From: Halorubrum sp. PV6
Lineage (GTDB): Archaea > Halobacteriota > Halobacteria > Halobacteriales > Haloferacaceae
Length of the DNA stretch: 64,000 nucleotides
Direction: 5' to 3'
Assembly (NCBI RefSeq): GCF_003990725.2
Contig: NZ_CP030064.1
Location: forward strand, 2,356,001-2,420,000
Shown here piece after piece: positions 53,089-61,791 of the stretch. Within the stretch, counting starts at the first letter, position 1. Each line of letters opens with the position of its first letter. Below the pieces are notes generated by a model, which saw only the letters and a list, made by a program, of their open reading frames with translations, was not told the origin of the DNA and did no database searches. The translations under genes and the position numbers were made by a program.

Positions 53089-54759
53089 ATGAGCGACAGA
53101 TCCGTGTGTTGGCTGCTTGGCGATCAGCTCAACCCAGACCTCGACGCGGTCGCCGACGCCGACGAGGTGTTACTGATCGAGGCCCACGAGTTTGCCGACC
53201 GGAAGCCGTACCACGCCCACAAGTTGACCCTCGTGTTCTCGGCGATGCGCCACGCGCGCGACACGCTCCGGGAGCGCGGCCACGAGGTGACGTACGTTCA
53301 GGCCGACTCGTTCGGCGAGGGCGTGGCCGAGTTTCTCGCAGAGCGCCCCGACGCACGCCTCCGGCTCATGCGACCCGCGAGCCACGGGGCGGCCGACCGG
53401 CTGCAGGAACTCGTCACCGACCGCGGCGGCTCGCTGGAACTGCTGGACAACGAACTGTTCTGGACGACGCCGGCCGACTGGCGCGACTGGGCGGGCGAGA
53501 CGGACGAGGCTGGGCCTCTCGTCGACGACGACGGGAGCGCCGACAGACGCTACCGCCAGGAGAGCTGGTACCGCCACGTCCGCCGCGAGACGGGCGTGCT
53601 GATGGACGGCGACGAGCCGGTCGGCGGCGAGTGGAACTACGACGACCTGAACCAGGAGACGCCTCCGGACGACTGGGAGCCGCCGGAGCGGCCGTGCTTC
53701 GAGCCGGACGCGCTCACCCGCGAGACCCACGCGTGGGTCCGCGAGCGGTTCGACACGTGGGGTAACGACTCGCTCGACGGGTTCGCGTGGCCGGTCACGC
53801 GGGACGAGGCGCAGGCGGCGCTCGACGCGTTCGTCCGCGACCGGCTCCCGTCGTTCGGGCGGTACGAGGACGCGATGGTGACGGGCGAGCCGTTCCTCTC
53901 GCACTCGCTGCTCTCGCCGGCTATCAACCTCGGCCTCCTCGACCCGCGCGAGCCCGTTCGGGCGGCGACGGCGGCGTACGAAGAGCGCGGCGTCGAACCG
54001 GGCGGGTACGAGCCGGCAGAGGACGCCGCGAGCGGCGCCGCGGCGACGACGCTCGACGCCTTCGCGCCGGACGACACCGACTCGGCGGCCGACCGCGAGC
54101 CCGCTCCGGTCCCGCTCAACGCGGTGGAGGGGTTTATCAGGCAGATACTCGGCTGGCGCGAGTTCATGCGACACGTCTACCGCGAGGCGATGCCGGCGCT
54201 GGCGTCGGCCAATCAGCTGGAGCAGTCGCGGAACCTCCCGCCCGCCTACTGGGACGGCGACACGGAGATGCGGTGTCTCTCCGAGGCCGTCGACCACGTC
54301 CGCGAGTACGGCTACGCCCATCACATCGAGCGACTGATGGTGCTTTCGAACTTCGCGCTGATCTACGGCGCCGACCCGGGCGAAGTGAACGAGTGGTTCC
54401 ACCTCGGCTTCGTCGACGCCTACCACTGGGTGACGACGCCGAACGTGGTCGCGATGGGGTCGTTCGGGACCGACGTGCTCTCCTCGAAGCCGTACGCGTC
54501 GTCGGGGAACTACGTGAACCGCATGAGCGACCACTGCGCCTCGTGTCCGTACGCGGTCTCGCGGACGACGGGCGAGGGCGCGTGCCCGTTCAACGCGCTC
54601 TACTGGGACTTCCTGAAGGAAAACGAGGAGACGCTCCGGGGCACCGGCCGGATGGGACTGATGTACTCACACGTCGACAACAAAGACGAGGAGGAGTGGA
54701 CCGCGATCCGCGAGCGGGCGGCCGCGGTCAGAGAGCTGGCGGCGAACGGGGAGCTGTGA
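53089..54759 (+). CDS. Photolyase-related FeS protein (FeS-BCP/CryPro type)
   Basis: A 556-residue member of the deoxyribodipyrimidine photolyase-related family (COG3046), bacterial-type (6-4) photolyases with FAD, a lumazine-type antenna and a 4Fe-4S cluster. The N-terminal antenna domain starts CWLLGDQLNPDLDAV. Four cysteines fit the cluster: MRC near 400 and HCASCPYAV with GEGACPFNA near 480-505. The FAD region has QILGWREFMRHVY and VDNKDEEEW. It likely repairs UV lesions, which suits sun-exposed salterns. An acidic insertion around 310-345 lengthens it against bacterial relatives. Confidence 0.9.
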   Translation: MSDRSVCWLLGDQLNPDLDAVADADEVLLIEAHEFADRKPYHAHKLTLVFSAMRHARDTLRERGHEVTYVQADSFGEGVAEFLAERPDARLRLMRPASHGAADRLQELVTDRGGSLELLDNELFWTTPADWRDWAGETDEAGPLVDDDGSADRRYRQESWYRHVRRETGVLMDGDEPVGGEWNYDDLNQETPPDDWEPPERPCFEPDALTRETHAWVRERFDTWGNDSLDGFAWPVTRDEAQAALDAFVRDRLPSFGRYEDAMVTGEPFLSHSLLSPAINLGLLDPREPVRAATAAYEERGVEPGGYEPAEDAASGAAATTLDAFAPDDTDSAADREPAPVPLNAVEGFIRQILGWREFMRHVYREAMPALASANQLEQSRNLPPAYWDGDTEMRCLSEAVDHVREYGYAHHIERLMVLSNFALIYGADPGEVNEWFHLGFVDAYHWVTTPNVVAMGSFGTDVLSSKPYASSGNYVNRMSDHCASCPYAVSRTTGEGACPFNALYWDFLKENEETLRGTGRMGLMYSHVDNKDEEEWTAIRERAAAVRELAANGEL

Positions 54760-54780
54760 CGGCGGGGCGACGGAACTCGA

Positions 54781-55026
54781 TCACTCGCCGGCCGTGAGAC
54801 GCTGCACGCGGGGAATCACCTGCTCGTAGCCGAGCGCGACGACCCCGACGTACAGCGCGAGCAGGCCCATTCCGACCGCCCACGCGCCGAGGACTAACTC
54901 TCCGCCGGAGACCGCATCGAGCCCGATGCGCTCGAGCGTGACGCCGATCGCCGAGGCGGCGCCGGCGCCGACGACGACGGCGAGGAGTTCGAACAGTTCG
55001 ACGACAACCGCGGGTACGTCGGCCAT
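54781..55026 (-). CDS. Small membrane protein, haloarchaeal
   Basis: An 81-residue protein with hydrophobic segments around 8-27 and 46-70 and a basic end (VIPRVQRL). ATATTC lies about 25 bases before the ATG. No known function. Confidence 0.65.
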   Translation of the reverse strand: MADVPAVVVELFELLAVVVGAGAASAIGVTLERIGLDAVSGGELVLGAWAVGMGLLALYVGVVALGYEQVIPRVQRLTAGE

Positions 55027-55115
55027 ACCGGCTCGCGACGGCCGGTGAATATGACTCTTTCGGGAGCCGCGTCGCCGTCGCGCACGTTAAACGCCCGAAA
55101 ACGTCCCCGTGAGCG

Positions 55116-55295
55116 TTATTTGAGGCCGAACGCCCGCATCGTCGAGTCGGCGATGCCCTTCGCGATCAGTGCGAGACCGGCCAGAAGCACCATGACGCCG
55201 CCGCCGACGACCGGGTCGTGGACGGTCAGGATGCCGACCGCGACGAACACGACCGCGACGCCGGCGATGCCTTCGGAACCGAGGGTGTCGCGCAT
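55116..55295 (-). CDS. Small two-helix membrane protein (DUF7470 type)
   Basis: A 59-residue protein (MRDTLGSEGIAGVAVVFVAV ...) with two hydrophobic segments separated by VHDPVVGGG. Similar tiny proteins occur across haloarchaea. The ATG at 55295 lies 28 bases from TTTTAA; an in-frame ATG at 55301 is the alternative. Confidence 0.7.
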   Translation of the reverse strand: MRDTLGSEGIAGVAVVFVAVGILTVHDPVVGGGVMVLLAGLALIAKGIADSTMRAFGLK

Positions 55296-55320
55296 ACGCA
55301 CCGATTACGGCGGTTGCGGG

Positions 55321-55361
55321 TTAAAAGGCCGTTTCGGCGTTGAGGTTTAAAAGGCCGTTTC
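55321..55361. repeat. Duplicated promoter-like motif
   Basis: TTAAAAGGCCGTTTC occurs at 55321-55335 and again at 55347-55361, 26 bases apart. Each copy contains a TATA-like TTTTAA on the reverse strand; the first is correctly placed for the small membrane gene at 55295. The aIF1A box (TTTTATTTC, 55379-55387) lies just beyond. Confidence 0.6.
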
Positions 55362-55412
55362 CGGACGGAGAGCGGCCCTTTTATTTCAGCGAGCGCGTAT
55401 CACCGCGTACGC

Positions 55413-55700
55413 ATGAGCAACGGAGACGGCGGTCGGAACGACCTCCGGATGCCCGACGATGACGAGGTGTTCGCCGAGGTCGTCGAGATGCTCGGCGCGA
55501 ACCGCGTCCGAGTGCGCTGTGCGGACGGGACAGAGCGGACCGTGCGCATCCCCGGACGGATGCAAAAGCGGGTCTGGATCCGCGAAGACGACATCGTCCT
55601 CGTCGAGCCGTGGGACTGGCAAGACGAGAAGGGCGACATCACGTGGCGCTACGAGAAGAGCGAGGCCGAACAGCTTCGCGCGGAAGGCCACCTGCAGTAG
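55413..55700 (+). CDS. eif1A: Translation initiation factor aIF1A
   Basis: A 95-residue S1/OB-fold factor that binds the ribosomal A site during initiation. [20 protein letters not shown] and [18 protein letters not shown] are unmistakable. ATG 55413 follows a TTTTATTTC box by about 30 bases. It has its own promoter next to the ATP-grasp gene. Confidence 0.95.
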   Translation: MSNGDGGRNDLRMPDDDEVFAEVVEMLGANRVRVRCADGTERTVRIPGRMQKRVWIREDDIVLVEPWDWQDEKGDITWRYEKSEAEQLRAEGHLQ

Positions 55701-55751
55701 GCGGGCGTCACGGCGCGCGGTTTTTAAGTCCGAACGGCCCGGAACGGGCGT

Positions 55752-56630
55752 ATGATCCGGCTCGCGATGACGACGGCCGCCGAGACCTTCGAACGGGTGC
55801 GCGAGCCGCTCGCCGAGCGCGGCATCGCGGTCGACCACGTGCAGACGAAAGAGCGGGCGCTTCGCGTCTCGGGCGGCGACTCGACCGACGAGTTCGCCGG
55901 TTTCGACGCCGGCTTCGTCTACCCCTCCCGGCTCATGGAGGGCGCGGTGGTCGACCGGCGGCTCTCGGTCCCGTGGGTGAACGGGCGAGAGGCCGTCTTG
56001 ACCTCCCGAAACAAGGCGGGCGTGCTCGCCGCCCTCGACGAGGCCGGCGTCCCGACGCCGCGGACGACGGTCGTCTCGAACCCCGTCGACGAGGCGGTCG
56101 TCACCGAGGCCGTCGCCCCGTTCGACTACCCGGTGGTGGTCAAGCCGAACTCCGCGACTCGCGGCGTCGGGGTCGCGACCGCGGCCGACCTGGACTCGCT
56201 TTTGGGCGTCGTCGACTACCTGAATCTCGTCCACGACTACCGCGCGACCGGCGACAAGTCGTACCTGATCCAGGAGTTTCTCCCGGAGGCGCGCGACTAC
56301 CGCGCGATGGTCGTCGACGGCGCGTACGCCGGCGCGGTCGAACGGCGGCTCTCCCCCGACGCGGTCGAGGCGGGACGCTGGAAGCACAACGTCCACCGCG
56401 GCGCGACCGCGACCGGAGTCGACCTCCCGGAGCGCGCCCGAACGCTGGCGGAGCGGGCGGCCGCGGTCCTCGACATCGACTACCTCGGCGTCGACATCCT
56501 GGCGTCTGACGGGCGGCTGGTCGTCAACGAGACCAACGCGCGACCGACGATCGACGCGGCGACGAAGTACGAGCCGGGGTTTTACGACCGGCTGGCGGCG
56601 CTCGTCGAGCGAACCGCGAAGGAAGGATAA
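55752..56630 (+). CDS. RimK-type ATP-grasp ligase
   Basis: A 292-residue ATP-grasp enzyme of the RimK/LysX group that ligates an amino acid (often glutamate) to a carboxylate. ATP-grasp features: YPVVVKPNSATRGVGVA near 122, LIQEFLPEARDYRAMVV near 170, and the metal-binding VNETNARPTIDAATK near 258. Substrate could be a peptide, cofactor or the gamma-glutamyl thiols of haloarchaea; the sequence does not tell. TTTTTAAG lies 28 bases from the ATG. Confidence 0.85.
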   Translation: MIRLAMTTAAETFERVREPLAERGIAVDHVQTKERALRVSGGDSTDEFAGFDAGFVYPSRLMEGAVVDRRLSVPWVNGREAVLTSRNKAGVLAALDEAGVPTPRTTVVSNPVDEAVVTEAVAPFDYPVVVKPNSATRGVGVATAADLDSLLGVVDYLNLVHDYRATGDKSYLIQEFLPEARDYRAMVVDGAYAGAVERRLSPDAVEAGRWKHNVHRGATATGVDLPERARTLAERAAAVLDIDYLGVDILASDGRLVVNETNARPTIDAATKYEPGFYDRLAALVERTAKEG

Positions 56631-56642
56631 TCCGGCGCGACG

Positions 56643-57020
56643 CTACTCTAAGTCGATCGAGGCGGAGTCGTCGTCGCGGTCGAAGGTGACCTCTAACACG
56701 CCGTTGTTGAACGTCGCGTTGGCGGAGTGTTCGTCGACCGGGACGGGGAGTTTGACGGTCTCGTCGTACTCGCGCCGGTCGGACGCCGCGGAGATGGTAA
56801 GCGACTCACCGTCGCACTGCAGCGAGAGTTCGTCTTTCGAGACGGCCGGGAGGTCAGCAACGAGTCGCACGCCCTCCTCGGTCGTGTACGCGTCCACGTG
56901 CGTCGCCGAACCGAAGCCGGCGTCCTCGTTTCCGGGCTCCCCGTTGGCCATCTCGTTCATCATCCGTTCGATCTCCTCGAAGAAGTTACCGAACGGATCG
57001 TCACGGTCGTCTCTGTCCAT
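56643..57020 (-). CDS. Hsp20/alpha-crystallin small heat shock protein
   Basis: A 125-residue chaperone. The alpha-crystallin domain runs from VDAYTTEEGVRLVADLPAV near 43 to FNNGVLEVTFDRDD near 105. The N-terminus is Asp/Glu-rich with EEIERMMNEMANG, and the C-terminus ends IDLE with no clear IxI motif, so oligomer size may be unusual. It is convergent with the ATP-grasp gene. A CTTATC box lies near 57041-57046. Confidence 0.9.
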   Translation of the reverse strand: MDRDDRDDPFGNFFEEIERMMNEMANGEPGNEDAGFGSATHVDAYTTEEGVRLVADLPAVSKDELSLQCDGESLTISAASDRREYDETVKLPVPVDEHSANATFNNGVLEVTFDRDDDSASIDLE

Positions 57021-57305
57021 GGTTCACATGACGGCGGTGGCCCCGATAAGCCTTCTGTCCACGTCCGTCTTCGCCGGCGCTCGGAGGGTTTACGGGCTGT
57101 GCGTGCGGGGTTCGGCGCCTGTCGGTCGATCTCCAGATCACCCGTCGCTCGGCTCACAGCTCCGCCCGATTCGCGTCGTGGATCGAGCCGGATCGGTCGC
57201 CGAGGGGACAGACGCGCCGAGACCGATCGTAACAAAATCGAACGATAGTGACCGTCTCGCGCCAACTCGGTCGGATTTAAGTATCTGGGCTCGCCTTTTT
57301 CGAAT

Positions 57306-58358
57306 ATGAGTAAATCATACCTAGACGCCGGTGCTGACGTGAGCGACGACGAGGTCGTACGGGTGGGGCTGAACGGGTTCGGACGGATCGGACGGAACGT
57401 GTTCCGCGCGGTGTTGGAGTCGCCCCGGATCGAACTCGTCGGCATCAACGACGTGATGGACTTCGACGACATGGCGTATCTCGCGAAGTACGACACCGTC
57501 ATGGGCCGGCTCGACGGCGTCGAGCGCGACGGCGACACGCTGACGATCGGCGACACCGCCGTCCCGCTGTACAACGTGCAGGACCCCGCCGACCTCCCGT
57601 GGGGCGACCTCGACGTCGACGTCGCCTTGGAGTGTACGGGCGTCTTCCGCACCCGCGAGGACGCGAGCGCACACCTCGAGGGCGGCGCGGACACCGTGAT
57701 CATCTCGGCGCCCCCGAAAGGCGAGGAGCCGGTCAAACAGCTCGTGTACGGCGTCAATCACGACGAGTACGACGGCGACGACGTGATCTCGAACGCCTCC
57801 TGTACGACCAACTCCATCACGCCGGTCGCGAAGGTGCTCGACGAGGAGTTCGGCATCGACGCCGGCACCCTCACCACCGTCCATGCGTACACCGGCTCGC
57901 AGACGCTCATCGACGGCCCGAAGGCGAAGACGCGCCGCGGTCGAGCGGCCGCCGAGAACATCGTGCCCACCTCGACCGGCGCCGCGGGCGCCGCACAGAA
58001 GGTGCTTCCGCAGCTCGAGGGCAAAATCGACGGGATGGCGATGCGCGTGCCCGTTCCGAGCGGCTCGCTCACCGAGTTCGTCGTCACGCTCGACGAGACC
58101 GTCACCGAGGAGGACGTGAACTCGGCCTTCCGTGACGCCGCCGACTCCGGCCCGCTCGCCGGCGTCTTAGGGTACACCGACGACGAGGTCGTCTCCTCCG
58201 ACATCGTCGGCCTCCCCTTCTCCAGTTACGTCGACTTAGAGTCGACGAACGTCATCGCCGGCGGGAAGCTCCTGAAGATCCTCACCTGGTACGACAACGA
58301 GTACGGCTTCTCGAACCGGATGCTCGACATGGCCGCCTACGTCCAGGACGAGGCCTGA
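57306..58358 (+). CDS. gap: Glyceraldehyde-3-phosphate dehydrogenase (type I)
   Basis: A 350-residue bacterial-type GAPDH. GLNGFGRIGRNVFRA near residue 22 binds the cofactor, and ISNASCTTNSITPVAKVLDEE near 162 has the active Cys; TGAAGAAQKVLPQL and WYDNEYGFSNRM follow. Catabolic in haloarchaea. It has an N-terminal extension of about 18 acidic residues. It lies 90 bases before pgk on the same strand, with a TTTAAGTA box 28 bases upstream; pgk has its own box, so partial co-transcription is likely. Confidence 0.95.
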   Translation: MSKSYLDAGADVSDDEVVRVGLNGFGRIGRNVFRAVLESPRIELVGINDVMDFDDMAYLAKYDTVMGRLDGVERDGDTLTIGDTAVPLYNVQDPADLPWGDLDVDVALECTGVFRTREDASAHLEGGADTVIISAPPKGEEPVKQLVYGVNHDEYDGDDVISNASCTTNSITPVAKVLDEEFGIDAGTLTTVHAYTGSQTLIDGPKAKTRRGRAAAENIVPTSTGAAGAAQKVLPQLEGKIDGMAMRVPVPSGSLTEFVVTLDETVTEEDVNSAFRDAADSGPLAGVLGYTDDEVVSSDIVGLPFSSYVDLESTNVIAGGKLLKILTWYDNEYGFSNRMLDMAAYVQDEA

Positions 58359-58448
58359 GCGGTCGACGCGTTCCGCGACATCGCCCCCCGGCGGCAACGT
58401 TTCCCCGGAGAGCCACCCCTTAAATATTCCATCGACGACACTCACACA

Positions 58449-59669
58449 ATGGCCGCGTTCGACACCATCGACGACGTTCCAGCAGAGAGCCGCGTCCTCG
58501 TTCGACTCGACCTGAACTCCCCGATAGAGGACGGCACGCCCCAAGACAACCGCCGCTTCGAGCGCCACGCGGAGACGGTCCGCGAACTCGCCGAGGCGGG
58601 CCACCGCGTCGTGCTGATGGCCCACCAGGGCCGCCCCGGTCGCGACGACTTCACGTCGCTCGCGGGCCACGCCGACATCCTCGCCGGACACGTCGACCGC
58701 GAGGTGGCGTTCGTCGAGGACACGTACGGCGACGCGGCGCTCGCCGCGATCGACGGGCTCGACGCGGGCGAGGTCCTCCTGCTGGAGAACACCCGGATGT
58801 GCGACGACGAACTCCCCGAGGAGTCGCCGGAGGAGAAGGCGGACACCGAGTTCGTTCGGACGCTCGCGCCGCACTTCGACGCGTACGTCAACGACGCCTA
58901 CTCGGCGGCCCACCGCAAGCACGCCTCGCTGGTCGGGTTCCCGCTCGCGCTGCCCGCCTACGCCGGCCGCGTGATGGAGACGGAGTACGAGGCGAACACC
59001 GCAATCGCGACCCGCGAGTTCGACGGGCCGGTGACGATGGTGGTCGGCGGGACGAAGGCGACCGACGTGATCGGCGTGATGGACGCGTTAGACGACCGGG
59101 TCGACCGCTTCCTGCTCGGCGGCGTCGCGGGCGAGCTCTTCTTGCGCGCCGCGGGACACCCCGTCGGCCACGACGTTGGCGAGATGGACCTGTTCGACGA
59201 GCAGTGGGAGCGCAACCGCGAGCTGATCGAGTCGGTGCTCGACGAGCGCGGCGACGCGATCCACCTCGCGACGGACCTCGCGTACGCGGGGGCGGACGGC
59301 GAGCGCGCGGAGGTCGCCGTCGACGACATCGACGAGAAGACCGAGGGGTACCTCGACGTCGGCTCGGCGACGGTCGCCGACTACGAGCCGCTCATCCGCG
59401 AGTCCGACGGCGTGTTCGTGAAGGGTGCGCTCGGCGTCTTCGAGGACGAACGGTTCGCCGACGGGACCGTGGGCGTCCTCGAAGCGATATCCGAGACCGA
59501 CTGTTTCTCGGTCGTCGGCGGCGGGGACACGTCGCGGGCCATCGAGATGTACGGACTAGACGAGGCCGACTTCTCGCACGTCTCCATCGCGGGCGGCGCG
59601 TACATCCGCGCGCTGACGGGCGAGCCGCTGCCGGCGGTCGAGGCGTTGACGGCGGCCGCAGATCGGTAG
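58449..59669 (+). CDS. pgk: Phosphoglycerate kinase
   Basis: Transfers phosphate between 1,3-bisphosphoglycerate and ADP, the step after GAPDH. The 406 residues show RVLVRLDLNSPIEDG near 15, HRVVLMAHQGRPGRDDF near 56, NDAYSAAHRKHASLVGFP near 148 and SVVGGGDTSRAIEMYG near 357, with the usual two-domain length. TTAAATA lies 28 bases before the ATG. Confidence 0.95.
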   Translation: MAAFDTIDDVPAESRVLVRLDLNSPIEDGTPQDNRRFERHAETVRELAEAGHRVVLMAHQGRPGRDDFTSLAGHADILAGHVDREVAFVEDTYGDAALAAIDGLDAGEVLLLENTRMCDDELPEESPEEKADTEFVRTLAPHFDAYVNDAYSAAHRKHASLVGFPLALPAYAGRVMETEYEANTAIATREFDGPVTMVVGGTKATDVIGVMDALDDRVDRFLLGGVAGELFLRAAGHPVGHDVGEMDLFDEQWERNRELIESVLDERGDAIHLATDLAYAGADGERAEVAVDDIDEKTEGYLDVGSATVADYEPLIRESDGVFVKGALGVFEDERFADGTVGVLEAISETDCFSVVGGGDTSRAIEMYGLDEADFSHVSIAGGAYIRALTGEPLPAVEALTAAADR

Positions 59670-59674
59670 GCGAA

Positions 59675-60136
59675 CTACTCTTCGTTTAAATCGAGGTCGA
59701 ACTGCTCGTTTTCGGTGACGGCGTTGAGGACGACGCTCGTGTTCGACTCGCGGATGTCGGCGTCGGTGAGGATCGACTTGATCTGGTCGTTCATCCCGTC
59801 GGTGTCGGTGAACTTGCCGATCGCGATCACGTCGTAGTCGCCCGTGACCTCGTAGACGCTCACCATCTGCTTCTCCTGGCGGAGTTTTTCGGTCACGGCC
59901 GGGAGCGCGCTCCCCTCCACTTTCAGCTGGAGGACGGCGGTCACGTCGTAGCCGAGTTTGTCGTAGTCGACGATGGGCGTGTACCCGCGGATCACGCCCT
60001 CGTCTTCGAGATCGCGGAGGTGGTTCGACACCGTCGTCACGGATACGTCGAGTTCGTCGCCGAGGCTTCTGAGGCTCGCCCGCCCGTTGCTGAGAAGGGA
60101 GTTGACGAGTTTCGCGTCGAGGTTTTCGTACGTCAT
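59675..60136 (-). CDS. lrp: Lrp/AsnC family regulator next to glnA
   Basis: A 153-residue regulator with winged helix ([19 protein letters not shown], then [17 protein letters not shown]) and a RAM domain. Divergent lrp-glnA pairs are known in haloarchaea, where Lrp affects glnA and its own gene. The ATG at 60136 is chosen: a perfect TTATAAA at 60161-60167 (reverse strand) lies 27 bases upstream; a GTG at 60139 is the other option. AACGTCCAG occurs at 60175 and again at 60251, flanking the region. Confidence 0.9.
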   Translation of the reverse strand: MTYENLDAKLVNSLLSNGRASLRSLGDELDVSVTTVSNHLRDLEDEGVIRGYTPIVDYDKLGYDVTAVLQLKVEGSALPAVTEKLRQEKQMVSVYEVTGDYDVIAIGKFTDTDGMNDQIKSILTDADIRESNTSVVLNAVTENEQFDLDLNEE

Positions 60137-60262
60137 CACAGCTAATCACGCCGTCAGGGGTTTATAATTTTACGAACGTCCAGCATTCTTGCGCGACTGG
60201 CGGTTCATGCACCAAGCGATAAGGCCTTTATACTGGCAGATAAGGAAACAAACGTCCAGAAC
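60137..60262. promoter_or_regulatory. lrp/glnA divergent promoter region
   Basis: Holds TTATAAA for lrp (60161-60167), CCTTTATA for glnA (60224-60231, about 33 bases before the glnA ATG), and a direct repeat AACGTCCAG at 60175-60183 and 60251-60259, one on each side. The repeat may be a regulator site; the regulator identity is inference. Confidence 0.55.
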
Positions 60263-61633
60263 ATGACGGACGAACACGCGAAACCAGACGGCGGCCTCAC
60301 GGCCGAAGAACAGGCAGTACTCGACGAGATCGAGGAGAAAAACGTTGACTTCCTTCGCCTCCAGTTCACCGACATTCTCGGCGTCGTAAAGAACGTCTCC
60401 GTGCCGGCCCACCAGGCGGAGAAGGCGTTCACCGAGGGGATCTACTTCGACGGCTCCTCCATCGAGGGGTTCGTTCGCATCCAGGAGTCGGACATGCGTC
60501 TCGTCCCCGACCCCGACACGTTCGCGGTGCTCCCGTGGCGCAGCGACGGGGAGGGTGACAGCGGGGCGGCGCGGCTCATCTGTGACATCGTCACCACCGA
60601 AGGCGAGCCGTTCGTCGGCGGCCCGCGGCAGGTCTTAAAAAGCGTCCTCGAAGAGGCCGAGGAGATGGGCTACACCGTCTCCATCGGTCCCGAGCCGGAG
60701 TTCTTCCTGTTCGAGAAGGACGACGACGGGAATGCGACGACCATCCCCCACGACAACGGTGGCTACTTCGATCTGGCGCCGAAGGACCTCGCGTCCGACG
60801 TGCGCAAAGAGATCATCTTCACGCTCGAAAAGATGGGCTTCGAGATCGAAGCCTCCCACCACGAGGTCGCGGAGGGCCAACACGAGATCAACTTCAAGTA
60901 CGACGACGCGCTCACGACCGCGGACAACATCGCGACGTTCCGCGCGGTCGTCCGCGCGGTCGCCGAGCAGCACGACCTCCACGCGACGTTCATGCCCAAG
61001 CCGATCGCCGACATCAACGGCTCGGGGATGCACAGCCACATCTCGCTTTTCGACGAGGACGGCAACGCCTTCGCCGACGACTCCGACGAGTTCAACCTGA
61101 GCGAGACGGCCTACCAGTTCATGGGCGGCATCTTAGAGCACGCCCCCGCGTTCACGGCCGTGACGAATCCGACCGTGAACTCCTACAAGCGCCTGGTGCC
61201 CGGCTACGAGGCGCCCATCTACGTCGCCTGGTCCGACACGAACCGCTCGGCGCTCGTCCGCGTCCCGGACGCCGCCGGCGTCTCCGCCCGCTTCGAGGTC
61301 CGCAGCCCCGACCCGTCCTGTAACCCGTACCTCGGGATGGCGTCGCTCATCGCCGCCGGCCTCGACGGGATCAAGACCGAGGCCGACCCCGGCGACCCGG
61401 TCCGCGAGGACATCTACGAGTTCGACGACGAGAAGCGCCAGGAGTACGGCATCGAGACGCTCCCGCCGAACCTCGGCGCCGCCGTCGAGGAGTTGGAGGC
61501 CGACGAAGTCATGCAGGAAGCGCTCGGTCCGCACACCTCGGAGAAGTTCGCCGAGGCGAAGTCGCAGGAGTTCAGCGAGTACCTCACCCAGGTCTCGGAG
61601 TGGGAAGAGGACCGCTACCTCGAGACGTTCTGA
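60263..61633 (+). CDS. glnA: Glutamine synthetase type I
   Basis: Makes glutamine from glutamate, ammonia and ATP. The 456 residues include [19 protein letters not shown] near 60, the metal-binding PEPEFFLFE near 140, [12 protein letters not shown] near 252, [17 protein letters not shown] near 312 and [15 protein letters not shown] near 347. Type I length of about 450 is matched. Located divergent from lrp, typical nitrogen-related arrangement. Confidence 0.95.
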   Translation: MTDEHAKPDGGLTAEEQAVLDEIEEKNVDFLRLQFTDILGVVKNVSVPAHQAEKAFTEGIYFDGSSIEGFVRIQESDMRLVPDPDTFAVLPWRSDGEGDSGAARLICDIVTTEGEPFVGGPRQVLKSVLEEAEEMGYTVSIGPEPEFFLFEKDDDGNATTIPHDNGGYFDLAPKDLASDVRKEIIFTLEKMGFEIEASHHEVAEGQHEINFKYDDALTTADNIATFRAVVRAVAEQHDLHATFMPKPIADINGSGMHSHISLFDEDGNAFADDSDEFNLSETAYQFMGGILEHAPAFTAVTNPTVNSYKRLVPGYEAPIYVAWSDTNRSALVRVPDAAGVSARFEVRSPDPSCNPYLGMASLIAAGLDGIKTEADPGDPVREDIYEFDDEKRQEYGIETLPPNLGAAVEELEADEVMQEALGPHTSEKFAEAKSQEFSEYLTQVSEWEEDRYLETF

Positions 61634-61680
61634 GGACGGCACGACCCGGATTTTTTCGGCTGTCGCGGCTCGGCTCGGTT
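61634..61680 (+). terminator. glnA: T-rich site after glnA
   Basis: T6 at 61651-61656 in a GC-rich context lies 18 bases past the glnA stop. Haloarchaeal terminators are often just T-runs, so it may end glnA transcription. Weak stem potential before it. Confidence 0.4.
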
Positions 61681-61791
61681 CGCTCGCGATTTCTCGACCC
61701 GCGTAGTTGCACCCCTCGCTCGCGACGGGAACCGACCCGCGTTGACGACCGATAAAAAGAACTGCCGCAGTTGCTGTGACGCCGCGTTACC

